From Takakia lepidozioides (Eukaryota > Streptophyta > Takakiopsida > Takakiales > Takakiaceae), in the NCBI GenBank assembly GCA_030704615.1, contig CM060731.1:78968756-79032755 (forward strand): DNA of 64,000 bases, written 5' to 3'. The notes beneath the pieces were generated by a model. The model was not told the DNA's origin. It was given only the letters and a program-made list of their open reading frames with translations, and made no database searches. Every line of letters starts with the position of its first letter. Positions within the stretch are counted from its first letter, which is position 1. The translations under genes and the position numbers were made by a program. Shown here one piece after another: positions 23,106 to 34,551 of this stretch.

Positions 23106-23689
23106 GCTCTGTAGGCCCACACATGTTATCCTGAGGAAGAGGAAGGCATGGAATGGGAAGGGCAGAAAGAGATAGCAAGGAAGAAGGTAGCAAGGCACAG
23201 AAAGTTGGACAGCAAGTTTGATCAAACAGGCAGCCTCCTCTTGGCTTACTACCTCTCTATCTTCTCCAAATCCCTCACTTGCGGCTTTTGCAAATTTCAG
23301 CGTTGCTTAACACCTTCAACAGGTTGAGACAGGAAGATGGGCTGGTAACAACGAAATTAGATGGGCATGTACGTAACAAAATTGTAGGTCAGATGTCCTC
23401 ACCTGGAGCTATGCACACAGAACCATTACAAAAACGACAACTTAGTTTTATGAATCCTCCAAGTTTACGTTGTACATCTGATGGGTGAAAACGCAAGGTC
23501 GCACTTACACACGCTTCTCCCAATCCCTTCGATGTGTAGCCACACCCCAAGGATGTTTACTAGACTACGCTGATAGGAATGAGCAAGACTCAAAAGATCA
23601 CTTGCCATAAGATTGTAATCTAAGTATACTTCACCGGTGTTTCCAATTTGCTAGGCACTCGATGCACTGCGGTGCCGATGACTCCGCAT
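23106..23689. other. No gene recognised
   Basis: No coding or repeat signal was recognised in this interval between the RPS13 fragment and the first satellite block. Confidence 0.35.
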
Positions 23690-24092
23690 AAACAAGCTGA
23701 TATTCAACTAGAACTAGGGTAGCCTATGCCATTGGCCCAAGTGTCCACTGTCATCTAAGTTCAAGTGCAATCCCCTATGTATCCAAGTGTGTCTCCTATG
23801 TATTTCGAGGCCCCAGGTGTGTGAAGATATACTAAAATGAAGTTGGATATTGTGAGACCAAGTAGACCAAGTTGGCCCATGTGTGAAGAATTGAAATCTA
23901 GTACCAAGTGCAATTTCCTCAGTATCCAAGTGCGCCTCGCATGTCGAGGCTCATCTAAGCCCAAGTGCAATCTTCTATTCATGTATCCAAGTGCATCTCC
24001 CATGTAGAGGCCCAAGTGTCCAGTGTCATCTAAGCCCAAGTGCAATCTCCTATGTATCCAAGTACGTCTCCCATGTCAAGGCCCATTTATTT
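23690..24092 (+). repeat. Satellite-like array, CCCAAGTGCAATCTCCTATG family
   Basis: First block of a repeat family that recurs across the window. Units combine the phrases AAGTGCAATCTCCTATGTAT, CCAAGTGCGTCTCC, ATGTCGAGGCCCA, GGCCCAAGTGTCCA and ATGTGTGAAGAATTGAAATC in a loose order with a period of roughly 50-60 bp. The orientation here is taken as forward. Confidence 0.85.
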
Positions 24093-24164
24093 TTTTCCAT
24101 AAATTTATTGAGTAGTAATATATCCAATCATTATTGTTATATCTCCGTCGAGGCTCCAATTATC

Positions 24165-24485
24165 AATATATGAAGCAAGCCGGTTTGTTTGTTTGTTTTG
24201 TTTTGTTTTGTTTGTTTGTTTTGTAGCGTTGAGATCTCCCAATCCGCGGGGCCAGCCCTGGTGCTTGGTACCATTGGAAAGCCCTCGATGAGGAGGGGTG
24301 CACCGACTTGGTCTCGTGATTTTTGGACCTGCGGTGTGGGAGATGTGGAATTTCAAGTATTTTTAGTCGTCAAAAATTCGGGAAAATAGCAAAGTGGGCT
24401 TTCCTCGACAATGATTGGAGCCTCGACATGACATATATCAATAATGATTGGATATATTACTACTCAATAAATTCACGAAAAAATT
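24165..24485 (+). mobile_element. SINE-like dispersed element, copy 1
   Basis: This copy begins ATATGAAGCAAGCC followed by (TTTGT)n, then a conserved core (GTTGAGATCTCCCAA, GGAAAGCCCTCGATGAGGAG, GATTTTTGGACC). It ends with the alternative 3' tail type (ATTGGATATATTACTACTC). It is embedded between two blocks of the satellite-like family. Confidence 0.75.
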
Positions 24486-24799
24486 AAATTGTGCCTTGAC
24501 ATGGGAGACGAACTTGGATACATAGTAGATTGTACTTGGGCTTAGACCACATTGGACACTTGGGCCTCTACAAAGAGATGCACTTGCATGGATAGGAAAT
24601 TGCGCTTGGTCTTAGGTTTCAATTCTTCACACATGGGCAAAAGATTTCAATTCGTTACACACATGGGCCAAAGACACATGCTACCCTAGAGGTCGCACTT
24701 GGGCCTCGACATAGAGGACGCAGTGGGATACATAGAAGATCTTACACTTGGGCTTAGATGACGGTGGACCCTTGGGCCAACGGCACAGGCTACCCTAGT
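24486..24799 (-). repeat. Satellite-like array, reverse orientation
   Basis: The same phrases as the block at 23.7 kb appear as reverse complements (CACTTGGGCCTC, ACACATGGGCCAAAG, GGCTACCCTAG). The block ends exactly where the next SINE-like copy starts (CTACCCTAG then TCAATATATGAAG). Confidence 0.8.
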
Positions 24800-25060
24800 C
24801 AATATATGAAGCGAATCATTTGTTTTATTTTGTAGCGTCGTTGAGATCTCCCAAACCGCGGAGGCCCAGCCTTGGTGCTTGGTGCCGTTGGAAAGCCCTC
24901 AATGAGGAGGGGTGCATGGGCTTGGTCTCATCATTTTTGGACCTGCGGTGTAGGAGAAGTGGAATTCCAAGTACGTTTGGTCACTGGAAATTCGCAAAAA
25001 ATTGCAAAGTGGATATATCAATATATGAAGCCTCGACATGGGAGATTGCAAACATAGCAA
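24800..25060 (+). mobile_element. SINE-like dispersed element, copy 2 (truncated)
   Basis: The copy begins TCAATATATGAAGCGAATC, with (TTTGT)n, the core and a degenerate 3' part that includes a second TCAATATATGAAGCCTCGAC junction. Confidence 0.7.
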
Positions 25061-25262
25061 AATGGGCTTTGTTGGAACAATGACGTAGAGATCTCCCAAA
25101 CTGCAGGGTCTCTGGATACATAGGGGATTGCACTTGGACTCAGATGACATTGGACACTGGAGGTCGCACTTGGGCCACTACATGGGAAAAGCACTTGGAT
25201 ACATAGGAGATTGCACTTGGGCTTAGATTTCAATTCTTCACACATGGGCCAATGGCATATGC
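25061..25262 (-). repeat. Satellite-like array, reverse orientation
   Basis: A short block of the same family (GGATTGCACTTGGACTCAG, ACACATGGGCCAATGG) leading directly into LINE-derived coding debris. Confidence 0.7.
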
Positions 25263-25666
25263 TAAGGCTAGATCTCTTCAACCAGCAGGAAATTGAGATT
25301 GTCAAATCACACCGGTACCTAGGTCTGGTTATCCACTCCCCCAAATACCAATTTGCAGCCACTGCCCTGGACAGATTGACTAAAGGTAAGGCAGCCTCAG
25401 TCCACCTTCAGGCCAAGTGCAAACAAATACATCTGCGTCACCCCCCAACCAAAAAGTGGCTTTTTGACACTGTCGTCAGCCCTGCTACCATCTATGGTTG
25501 TGAGTTCTGTGTTCCTATCTCCTGGTGGGAAAAGTCGTGTGTAAAGAATTGATCTCCCACACTGCAGTTTGGATTCTCCAAAGACTATGGGCTGCAGGTC
25601 AATCTTAGCAAGACCAAGATCATGGTCTTCAATGGCCAGGCTGACCGTAGACATAGGAGACGCACT
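25263..25666 (+). mobile_element. Scrambled LINE reverse-transcriptase fragments
   Basis: From 25266 an open stretch encodes IVKSHRYLGLVIHSP and continues to GCEFCVPISWWE, resembling the post-palm and thumb region of non-LTR reverse transcriptases (the YLGL motif). At about 25570-25640 a second piece encodes GFSKDYGLQVNLSKTKIMVF, the segment that normally lies upstream of YLGL. The two are therefore in the wrong order, so this is a rearranged relic. Confidence 0.7.
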
Positions 25667-25667
25667 T

Positions 25668-25761
25668 GGATAGAGAGAGAGAAGACTCCGGCCAAGGCCG
25701 GCGTAACTAAGAGTCACTTCGCCTTGCGGCTACTGCCCCCTTTCGGGGGTGGGCCCTATGT
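25668..25761 (-). repeat. Short conserved hairpin-bearing element, copy A
   Basis: Read on the minus strand, the element starts CATAGGGCCCACCCCC and forms a CCCCCGAAAGGGGG hairpin. It continues AGTAGCCGCAAGGCGAAGTG and ends in a CT-rich tract. A second copy of about 90 percent identity by eye is at 47966-48060. The AGGCGAAGTG segment resembles a tRNA A box. Confidence 0.65.
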
Positions 25762-26100
25762 GAAAAAAAGGTGTCCAGGGGACACCTAGTGACCAAAGGG
25801 AGGTGGCACTCATGGCGCCGGGGTACCGTAGGTATCCATGGGACCCCGCGGGTACTCGAGATACCTAGAGGGTAGGGGGAAGGTTGGATTCAAATTGTCA
25901 TTTGTTGGTAATGATAGCTGTGAGAGAACGAAGCGCAGGTGGATGGCTTTGAATGTGGATGGCTTTGAATGGATGGCTTTGAAGCCTTTATGAATAGGAG
26001 TGATGGGGATGTTAAGGTTATCATGAAGTGCATGCTTTGTTTGGTTTTGGCCTACAAGGTGGCCTGGATGGGGGGTTGTAAGAGGGTAGAGGTGAGTAGA
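25762..26100. other. No gene recognised; short direct repeats
   Basis: This stretch contains GGTGTCCAGGGGACACC, a small inverted repeat, and a triplicated GGATGGCTTTGAA phrase at 25940-25985. It could be untranslated sequence of the LINE next to it. Confidence 0.35.
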
Positions 26101-26424
26101 TTCGCACTTGGATACATAGGAGATTGCACTTGGACTTAGATGACACTAGACACTTGGGCCTCTACATGGGAAATGCACTTGAATACATGAATAGAAGATT
26201 GCACTTGGGCTTAGATGGGCCTTGACATAGGGGACGCACTTGGATACATAGAAAATTGCACTTACATCTTAGATTTTAATTCTTCACACATGGGCCAAAG
26301 GCACATGCTACCCTAGAAGTCGCACTTGGGCCTCGACATAAGAGACGCACTCGGATACATAGAAGATCTTACACTTGGGCTTAGATGACACTGGACATTT
26401 GGGCCAACGGCACAAGCTACCCTA
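26101..26424 (-). repeat. Satellite-like array, reverse orientation
   Basis: Repeat units of the same family as the 24.5-kb block, including a nearly complete unit with CACACATGGGCCAAAGGC and CTACCCTAG. Confidence 0.8.
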
Positions 26425-26675
26425 GTTGTCCTTGGAAAGCCCACTTTGCTATTTTTTGCAAATTTCCAACGACCAAAAATACTTCAAATTTCATATCTCC
26501 CACAATGCAGGTCCAAAAATTATGAGACAAAGTCGGTGCACCCCTCCTCTCCTCATCAAGGGCTTTCCAACGGTACCAAGCACCAGGGCTGGGGCCCCAC
26601 GGTTTGAGATATGCTACAAAACAAACAAAACAAACAAACAAACTACCTTGCTTCATATATTGATTTGAACTGCAA
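26425..26675 (-). mobile_element. SINE-like dispersed element, copy 3
   Basis: The core is in reverse orientation (AAAGCCCACTTTGC, GGTCCAAAAATTATGAGAC, CAACGGTACCAAGCACCAGG). It ends with (ACAAA)n and CTTCATATATTGA, the reverse complement of the usual start. Confidence 0.75.
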
Positions 26676-28753
26676 AAAATTACTGGGCATTCCTTATACA
26701 TATATACATATACATATCCCCTCAAGTGTGAGTCCAAAGTTTACAGCTTCACATCTCATGTGATGCGAACAGTAGCACTTAGATGGGGCTTGCTTTGGGG
26801 ACCTGAGTAGCTCTTGCATGCTCAGTTTCAAGCCAAACCACAAAAGCCACTCCCCTCCAACTCCACGAACAGAACATTTAAATGAACACAGTGCGTTGTA
26901 CACACTAACAGTGCCAACCCCAAATAGATTTGTATCCCCTGTAGGAGCTGCAGATAACACCTGCATTCCAGCCCTTTAGCATTCAAAGGTTCAGATGCCT
27001 AACCACCAAGTGGCACCTCTACATCAACAGTACAAGGGCACCCATGATAACCCCGAAAACCGGCTAGACCAGCATCCTCACGAAGCAGGACAGAAAAGGC
27101 TAGTCTTCGAGGATCTTCAGAATTCAAGGTGTGACAGACATGGGACCCCACGTTTCCCCAACCATGAGCTCACCCAATTCTCCAGTTGTAAAAATATACC
27201 TTCATCAATAGCAGGAATAACCCCATCAGACATACTTTACTAGTAGTTGTCATTAATGCTCTGCAGCTCGGCACAGGCACATGTGTGAACATCCTGCATG
27301 AGGGATGTTTGACCCATTCTGGAACATGAGGAAGTGGAGAGAAAACTATATCTTCTTCAACTGTCCAATCATGAGACTCGTGGAGACAACTCTTTCCAGA
27401 GGTTGTTTATCCTTCTCAGAGGCATTTCATAAAATGAGTGGTTGCTTCCGTTGAGGAAGCACTTGAGTGCACCTAAAGTGTCCAACCTACGTCTCCAAAG
27501 AGACTGATTGTGCAGCTGTACACAATGTCTCTCTACTGATGAGGGCGTCAGCCACTACAAATATCATGAATGTATGCCATATAGATTCGATGTGTACAAA
27601 TGTGTGCAGATGAAAGAGAGTCTACTAGATCACCCTTCCTGGTTTTAGATGGATGGGGAGAATGAGGGCTTGGAAAGCCCACTGTTATCCCTTTCCCTCA
27701 AAAGTTGTGCCACAGCTCAAAGGTTCTGACTGCATAACTGACTGCTCTTATGGTCCTGTCCATGAGGCAGTGCCACAAAAGAGAACTGTCTGTGCATAAA
27801 AGAGGTGCATAAACCTGTGACCAAAATCATGCAACTGGCGAAGTTGACAGCGACCCATGCTCTGGAGCCAACAGAAAGATGTAAGGAATCGGGGGAGGGA
27901 AACATGCACACCTTTTATTTGAGGATGGAACTGAACCCTTTAGTACATTAGTGGAGTGAAAGGGGCCCTCACTGAGGCACACCTGTGCTTCTGTCAATTT
28001 GTGAAATAAGACGACTACAAAAACAAGTTTGATCAGGCCCTCACAGCTTGAAAGCCCATGGTGATCTGTTTGGAAAAAGTATATGATCTTTAAATGCATG
28101 CAATGTCTATGAGCAGTCCTACCCCATAACTGCAATCCAGAGGATGCTGATGCCCAGAGGACTCTCCTCTTTCCACATCAACACAGATGTTTGACTGCAC
28201 AACTCAAGCAAGGGTTACTCTAGCGTAATAAGCACTGCAACCTCTAGCCATTGCCTGTCATCACTATAAACGAGTGATGTAATTCATAGGCATTTCAACC
28301 CGTAATTCAGTACAATAATGGACAATGTTGCAACTCATGAGCATCAGCTCGGAAAGGGATGCCACTGGCACAACCTCTTCAGGTGTTTAGCACCATCAGT
28401 GAGCTCCCCAAGACAAACTATGCCAACAACATCCCTCCTATCCATGTATGCCAGAAGAACTCTAAAGCAGGCGCAATGTGGAAACCTGAGGCTGGTCAGG
28501 TACATCAATAACAACAAACACCTTGGTCTTCAGTTCCTGGCCTGGGTTGCTTCTTGATGCCTAGATCTTGACCATCTTCCATGTATGAACTCCTGATGTT
28601 ATCCACACAGGATGAAGCTCACCTACACCAGGATACATGGTATCTCTATCTCTATTCCTTCCATCCTTCAGAAGAAATAGAGAAGATTGCGGCGGACACC
28701 ACAAATTGATGTCAGTTCTCAGAATAGAGAGCAAGCCAAATATATGATTGGAA
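26676..28753. other. No gene recognised
   Basis: The interval lies 3' of BUB3 and may contain its 3' UTR near 28.6-28.75 kb. Small open frames show no family resemblance, and no repeat array is seen. Confidence 0.4.
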
Positions 28754-30520
28754 TTAGGAAACTGGCACATAGGCCTTTGGCTTGGGTTTTACTTCTGCTT
28801 CACTCACGCTCAGCACAAATATGGCATCAGGTTCATGCCTGCACCAACTTATCCCAAAGTTACATTTGTCAAGCCGTGAATCCACCAGAACATGTGCTTC
28901 AGGACAGACATAACAAAGCAACCCATAGCTAGCATGCAAGCAATTCAGGGATCAGAAAAAATGACCACTTATCTTCAAGTCTTCAGAAGTACCCAGTTGC
29001 AGCTGACAGTAGATACATCGATTTTATAAAAATGATTAGATTTTGGGAATGATCATGCAATGAACTGTGATAGATGAAGCCAGAAGCTGGCTGTTGTTGA
29101 ATAGAAGCTAAAGCACCCATGCTTACTTTGGATGAGATGGACAAAGAGAGGGAGGAGAAATGAGAAAGCAGTATTCATTTAACCAACGGTCTCTTGTCAA
29201 AGAAGAGATGAACAGAACAGGAAAAGTGGAGATCTTACAGTTTCTCGTCCTCCTCAAAGGTATAGCTTGAGGCCACAGCCAACAGGTGACCATCTCTGCT
29301 GAAAGAGAGTGCAGCAATGTTACTTGGATATCTTGGATACTGCAAGTGGCATACTTTGAGTGTTAAGACCTGCATGTAAGGTTTCCAAATTGAACAATAA
29401 AACCCATTCTAAAATAAAGTAACTACATTGATTGCACAACTATTTACAGTAGTTCAGCTAGAGAATTGCTCTCACCTCCCCGAAGCAAGTATGATGAGAT
29501 TGGAAATGTACCGCAGCATCTATAGTGCTGAAGCACAATTCAGTGAAACTGTACTGAGACCTGCACAACCACTTTATAGTAACTTGTTTGCCTACACACA
29601 TGCTACACATTTGAAGAACAGATTATACCTGGTACAAGCGCTTCTGGTTGTTACCATCCCAAACATTGACAAAGCCATCAGAACCACCTGTTGCAAATGT
29701 CCCATAGCTGCAGCACCACACAAAAAAGCTCTCTTGAAGTCCTCCAAATTAGATATGTACTTCCACAATATTTCGAGCATTTTGTGAGGTACTCCATAGA
29801 GCCGATGCTTGAAGCCTCACAAGAATTTTCCGTCAATATGCTTGTAAAGTACATGAAGGAAGAAACATTGAGAAACTGTTGCCACAGCAGACCACGCTAC
29901 AAGGATAGGTGGTACTAACATTGGGTGAAAGGCGATGGCATTGATGGGATAGAATGCATCTCGCATCTCAGACTTTGGGTTGCACTTGAAGGCGTACCTG
30001 TATCACATTACAACTGTCATCTACTTTCAAAGTCTAACAAGATGCTGTAGCCACAAGTGGTGACAAATGTGAAGTCAACGTCTAATAGCTTGAAGACATA
30101 CATAGAGACCAAGGATGCACCCTTTAGCCTTCTTGTTTCATGATTGAGATCATTGTCGCAATGAAAGGTTTTCTCCACTAACCATGTCTATGCTCTTTAG
30201 ATAGGCAATATACACAGCAAAGGAATGCTTGCTACAATTAGAGAAGGACATGACAAACAATCATTGAAAAGAGAGTGTACTAGTTGGCTTGCCCTGCTTC
30301 TGACAGGTCAAAAAACTCCATGGCAACACGACCTTCCACTGAACTGACAGCATAACCTGCAAGGTACAGCACACTTCAGGAGTTACCAACCCACCTCTTT
30401 ATGCCAAAATATCTGTCCCAACTTTGCTTACTGACTGCCACAATTGAGGCAGGTGCTCGTGCCCTTACATCTTTCATGGACTTGATTGAAATCCAATTGG
30501 GTCCTGTGTTCTAGGTGTTG

Positions 30521-30559
<39 letters not shown>

Positions 30560-32432
30560 GGGTCATTGTCAATCTATACAAGAAGGGTGACAGAGAAGAA
30601 CCGGGGAACTACCGTGGCATCACGCTCCTCAATGCTGTTGGCAAGACATTCTGCAGAGTTATAAGTACTCGTCTCGAGGTTGATCTGGAGTCTAGAGGTT
30701 GTTTCCACGAAGGCCAAGCTGGCTTTCGGCGAAACAGGGGCTGTGTAGATCATATCTTCACTCTAAGCCAGATTATTCAGGGAAGGAAAAAAAAAGGGAA
30801 ACCCACTTATGTTTTTTTCCTGGATGTCAAAAAGGCTTATGACACAGTGTGGAGAGATGGCCTATGGTTCCGCCTCTGGTCTTGTGGGATCAAGGGAAAG
30901 ATGTGGAGAGTTGTCCACAACTTGTATGCTCACACCAAAAGCTGTGTCACTGTTAACGGACAGAAGTCCAACTTCTTTGACATAGACCAAGGTGTAGCTC
31001 AAGGATGTACTCTCTCCCCTCTGCTCTTCAATGTTTTCATCAATCAACTTCTCGAGGATGTGGAAAGTGAGGGATTTGGGTTAAGAGTGGGTGATACCAC
31101 CATACCAGCCCTTATGTTTGCGGATGACTTCGCAGGCATAGGGGAGACTCCAACCAATCTCCAGGAGTTGATTGATTGCGCGAAGAGATACTTTGATCTT
31201 TGGGGGCTAGAGGCTAATGTCAGCAAATGTGCAGTGGTAGCATTCAACGACAGAGGAGAGGGAGGAAGTGATCTTAAGTGGCAGTGGGGTAGCCAAGAGA
31301 TCCGGGTCCTCCCTTCCTACACTTACCTGGGCATTGAGTTTTCCTCCAATTGTAATTGGGATGCACATATCCGGAAAGTTGTTCAAACTGGCAAGGGCAA
31401 AGCTCTGGGGCTCACTAAATTTTTCCACTGCAGAGGGGTCAACTCTGAGGTTAAGAAAACCATGCTTTGTCACGTTATTAGACCTGCCTTGGAGTACGGA
31501 TCTGCTATATGGGTTGATAACTCCAACCAGGCTAAGTCTCTAGAATCCATTCAAGTGGGGGTGCTTAAGGAGTGTATGTCAGCATGCTCCAAAACAGCCA
31601 ATGTGGCTGTTCGGGGTGAGTTTGGCATTCCATCCTTAAGCTCCCGACGAGATGAATTCAAGGTCAGATGGTGCGGTCAGCTGCAACATATGCCCAACAC
31701 CAGATATCCTAAGTTAATCGACTCTATATCTTGGAAACAGGACCGCCCTGTCAAACAGGCTAAGTCCTGGCAGAAGAGAGTAGAAGAGATTCTCAAGGAC
31801 CTGGACCTGGATCCGCAAGTCTTGACCCTGCTGGATAAATCTGACTTAGAGGCTGTAGTGTCCAAAGCCATGTCTGTTGCCATGAGATTGTCTGATGAAA
31901 ATGAAGTTAGGCAGAAAACTTCCCTGAACTTGTTTCCAGTCAGTGACATGGGGGAGGACATCTTGGATGACCTCAAGGGTCTACCCACTCTCGGCACTAG
32001 ACTGAAATTTAAACTCAGGGCAGGAAGCCTACCTTTGAACAGCAAACAGAAGCAGAGAGGAAAGGGAGAGTGCAATTGCCCGTTGTGTGGGCAATCTGAA
32101 GACAGTATTCATTTTCTGATACACTGTCCGGGGTTCTCTCACCAAAGAGACGCTCTCTTCAACTCTATCAAGGGAATTGTGCCTGTACCCCTGTTTACCA
32201 ACTTTGAAAGTCTCGAGGCTGAGCCAAAAGCCGCCCTCCTGAGGCCTAGTTTTTGGGCAAATCACACACAGCAGATTGATGCTTGTGTGAAGGGATTTCT
32301 AGAGGATATCTGGAAAACCCGGATTAATTCTTTATATGAAGGTAAGTCTTACTACCAACGTCAGCCCCTGACAGAGGTAGGTTCTGTTCCTTTTGTTCCC
32401 GCTCAAACTGGGCGCGGGGTCAATGGCCACAA

Positions 32433-32481
<49 letters not shown>

Positions 32482-34551
32482 CTAGACTGAAGCCCAGGCC
32501 CTTCTGAGGCCTAGTTTTTGGGCAAATCATACACAGCAGATTGATGCTTGTGTGAAGGGATTTCTAGAGGACATCTGGAAAACCCGGATCAATTTTTTGT
32601 ATCAGGGTAAGTCTTACTACCAACATCAGCCCCTGACAGAGGTAGTTTCTGTCCTTTGTGTTCCGCTCAAACTGGGCGCGGGGTCAATGGCCACAAGGCT
32701 ACGGCAAAACAACGTCTTATGAGTACATTCTCCACTAGACTGAAATTTAAGCTCAGTGCAGGGAGTCTAGCTTTGAACAATAAACACATGGAGATAGTCA
32801 ATGCCCAATATGTGGGCGGCCTGAAGACCATATCCATTTTCTGATACAATGTCCAGGATATTCTCATCAGAAAGTGACCCTCTTCAGCACCTGTTAGGTG
32901 GGCAGCTCACACAAAGCAGATTGATGCTTGTGCGAAGGACTTTTTGGAGGCAAACCCGAACCAATTCTTTACACCAAGGTAAGTCCAACTACTGGAGTAA
33001 GCCCCTCACAAAGGTAGTGTCTGTTCCGCCCAAACTGGGTGCAGGGTGAATGGCCACAAGGCTACGGCAAAAACCGTCTTATGAATACATTCTCTCAGTC
33101 TCTCCATGGTCGATGCGAAGGTGATATGCAACCACAAACCTACCTGTGCCATTGGGGAGGCACCGGACACAACATGTATTCTGTTTGAGAGAGGATTTGC
33201 GGTGCTGCTCTGCACGTGGCATATGACGTAGATCATAGACAGTGATGTGGCATCCTGCAGTGGCCACCACCAGGCAGTGTCCAACCAGTGACATACTGTA
33301 CACACGGTCGGACTGCACATACGTCCCAACCCTAGTACCCCCTCTTGCATCCCAGCAGCCCACTGTTTTGTCCCAGCTTCCTGTCACAACTTGGCCTGAT
33401 CTTGCCCACAATGCAACTGTGGTTAGTAACATGTCTGGCATTGAAGACCTCGGTAAACTTGAGTGTCCATACAATTGCCCTAGACCTAACGAAGACTAGG
33501 CTAACATTTGAGGATGACCACCCCCAAAACAGCAGCACCAAAAATGAGCTGATGCATGTCACATGTGACACAGGCCTTCAGCACCAATCAAAGAGATGAT
33601 TTTATTTCAGCTCACCTGTTGCATGTGAGTACTCTACGCATGGCACAAGTGCGTCATGCATTCCTAAAAGATCCTCTCTTCCCGTGTTGAAGTCATACCT
33701 GCACGAACAGAGCCACTTAGAGACAACACCACTTGCCAGATACCGGAAGCACCAGATAGTGCACTGCAACGGACAAACATAGAAACGACAGAGGAAACAG
33801 CTCAGTACGGAAGGAGTGCATGGGTTATCAATATTTCGTTATACAGTACAACAGTAGGACTTGATGGCGAATTCTATAAAGTATTTAATCGTTCATGCAT
33901 ATCTCACCTTAGTCGATTCCCAAGAACACAAGTGAATGTCCAATCTGTCTAGCGTATAAGGGAGCCGAGAGATTAATGACCAGTTGGGAGCAAATGGCAT
34001 CAAGCATTTCCAACTGTTAGCAGTGACACTGCTGAATACATAAGCGGCCATGCCAGTAACTTGGTAGTGCTTTAACATAAGAGGGATACCACTTGAACTG
34101 CTCAAAAGTCTGGACAGAATGCGCACATGGAATTAGAGCAAACATGTCAAAGAGTCAACAAGAAGTACCTACAGACAGTGCCATATCCGGCACTGAAACC
34201 TGAAGAATCATCGCGGAAGCAACAGTCCAGCACAGGTCCTCTGTCTGAAAACTGGCCCTTCAGTACATTCGCACTTGCATCATACAGGCGCACCTTCTGC
34301 ATCCATTCTCCTCCCCATCACTATAGCACATCTGTGCGCCAGACAAGCAAGAATCACCGGACCCTATGCATTGTGAGAATTATTCCCTCTTTTCTGCAAA
34401 AGCTTGAACGGATGCCTCGTCTACCTACAGAAAGATCACAGAGCCGATACAACATACTTACAGTGTCCCAGGAGGAAACCAGAAGGTGATCGCTATTGTC
34501 AGAGAAGCGCAGATTTGAAATACTATCGGAGGGTGGCGACTCCAGCTCCAT
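28754..34551 (-). CDS. BUB3: BUB3, WD40-repeat spindle-assembly-checkpoint protein, nine exons
   Basis: Exons on the minus strand: 34551-34462, 34296-34169, 33698-33616, 33395-33144, 30356 to about 30284, 29997-29920, 29707-29629, 29339-29239 and 28838-28754. All junctions keep phase, giving about 322 residues (plant BUB3 is about 340). Landmarks match plant BUB3: [126 protein letters not shown] and the C-terminal [16 protein letters not shown]3 binds phosphorylated kinetochore MELT motifs and recruits BUB1/BUBR1-type partners. Intron 4 (33143-30357) contains a LINE in the opposite orientation. The donor after exon 5 is odd. The homology-based end (SEAGQA|K) is followed by CTAGTA instead of GT, while a GC donor nine bases upstream (GG|GCAAGC) would keep frame and delete three residues. 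Confidence 0.92.
30521..32482 (+). mobile_element. 5'-truncated LINE with reverse transcriptase, inside BUB3 intron 4
   Basis: An open frame runs without stops from the (CT)n tract at 30521-30557 through 32490. The reverse transcriptase segments are [57 protein letters not shown] (catalytic ADD) and YLGIEF. A C-terminal zinc-finger-like [19 protein letters not shown] follows. The element lacks the endonuclease half, so it is 5' truncated and non-autonomous. It ends at GGCCACAAGG and a second (CT)n tract (32435-32479), where translation runs into Leu-Ser repeats. There is no ATG near the start of the open frame. Confidence 0.88.
32483..32731 (+). mobile_element. Second LINE 3'-end fragment
   Basis: The fragment repeats the last about 240 bp of the LINE to its left (CTTCTGAGGCCTAGTTTTTG, GCAGATTGATGCTTGTGTG) with few changes. 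It ends with GGTCAATGGCCACAAGGCTA followed by CGGCAAAACAACGTCTTATG. Confidence 0.8.
32732..33095 (+). mobile_element. Third LINE 3'-end fragment, more diverged
   Basis: This fragment restarts further upstream in the element (CACTAGACTGAAATTTAAGC, then the zinc-finger region with GTGGGCGGCC) and again ends GAATGGCCACAAGGCTACGG near 33070. It has internal deletions. It ends about 50 bp from BUB3 exon 4. Confidence 0.75.

Noticed and set aside
32435-32490. Leu-Ser repeat tail as part of the LINE protein
   Set aside because: It is translation through a (CT)n microsatellite after the conserved LINE end.
33908-33944. A 37-nt candidate BUB3 exon encoding [12 protein letters not shown] with valid splice sites
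   Set aside because: The exon at 33616-33698 matches BUB3 ([15 protein letters not shown]) and joins exon 2 in phase, so this piece is not needed and has no homology.
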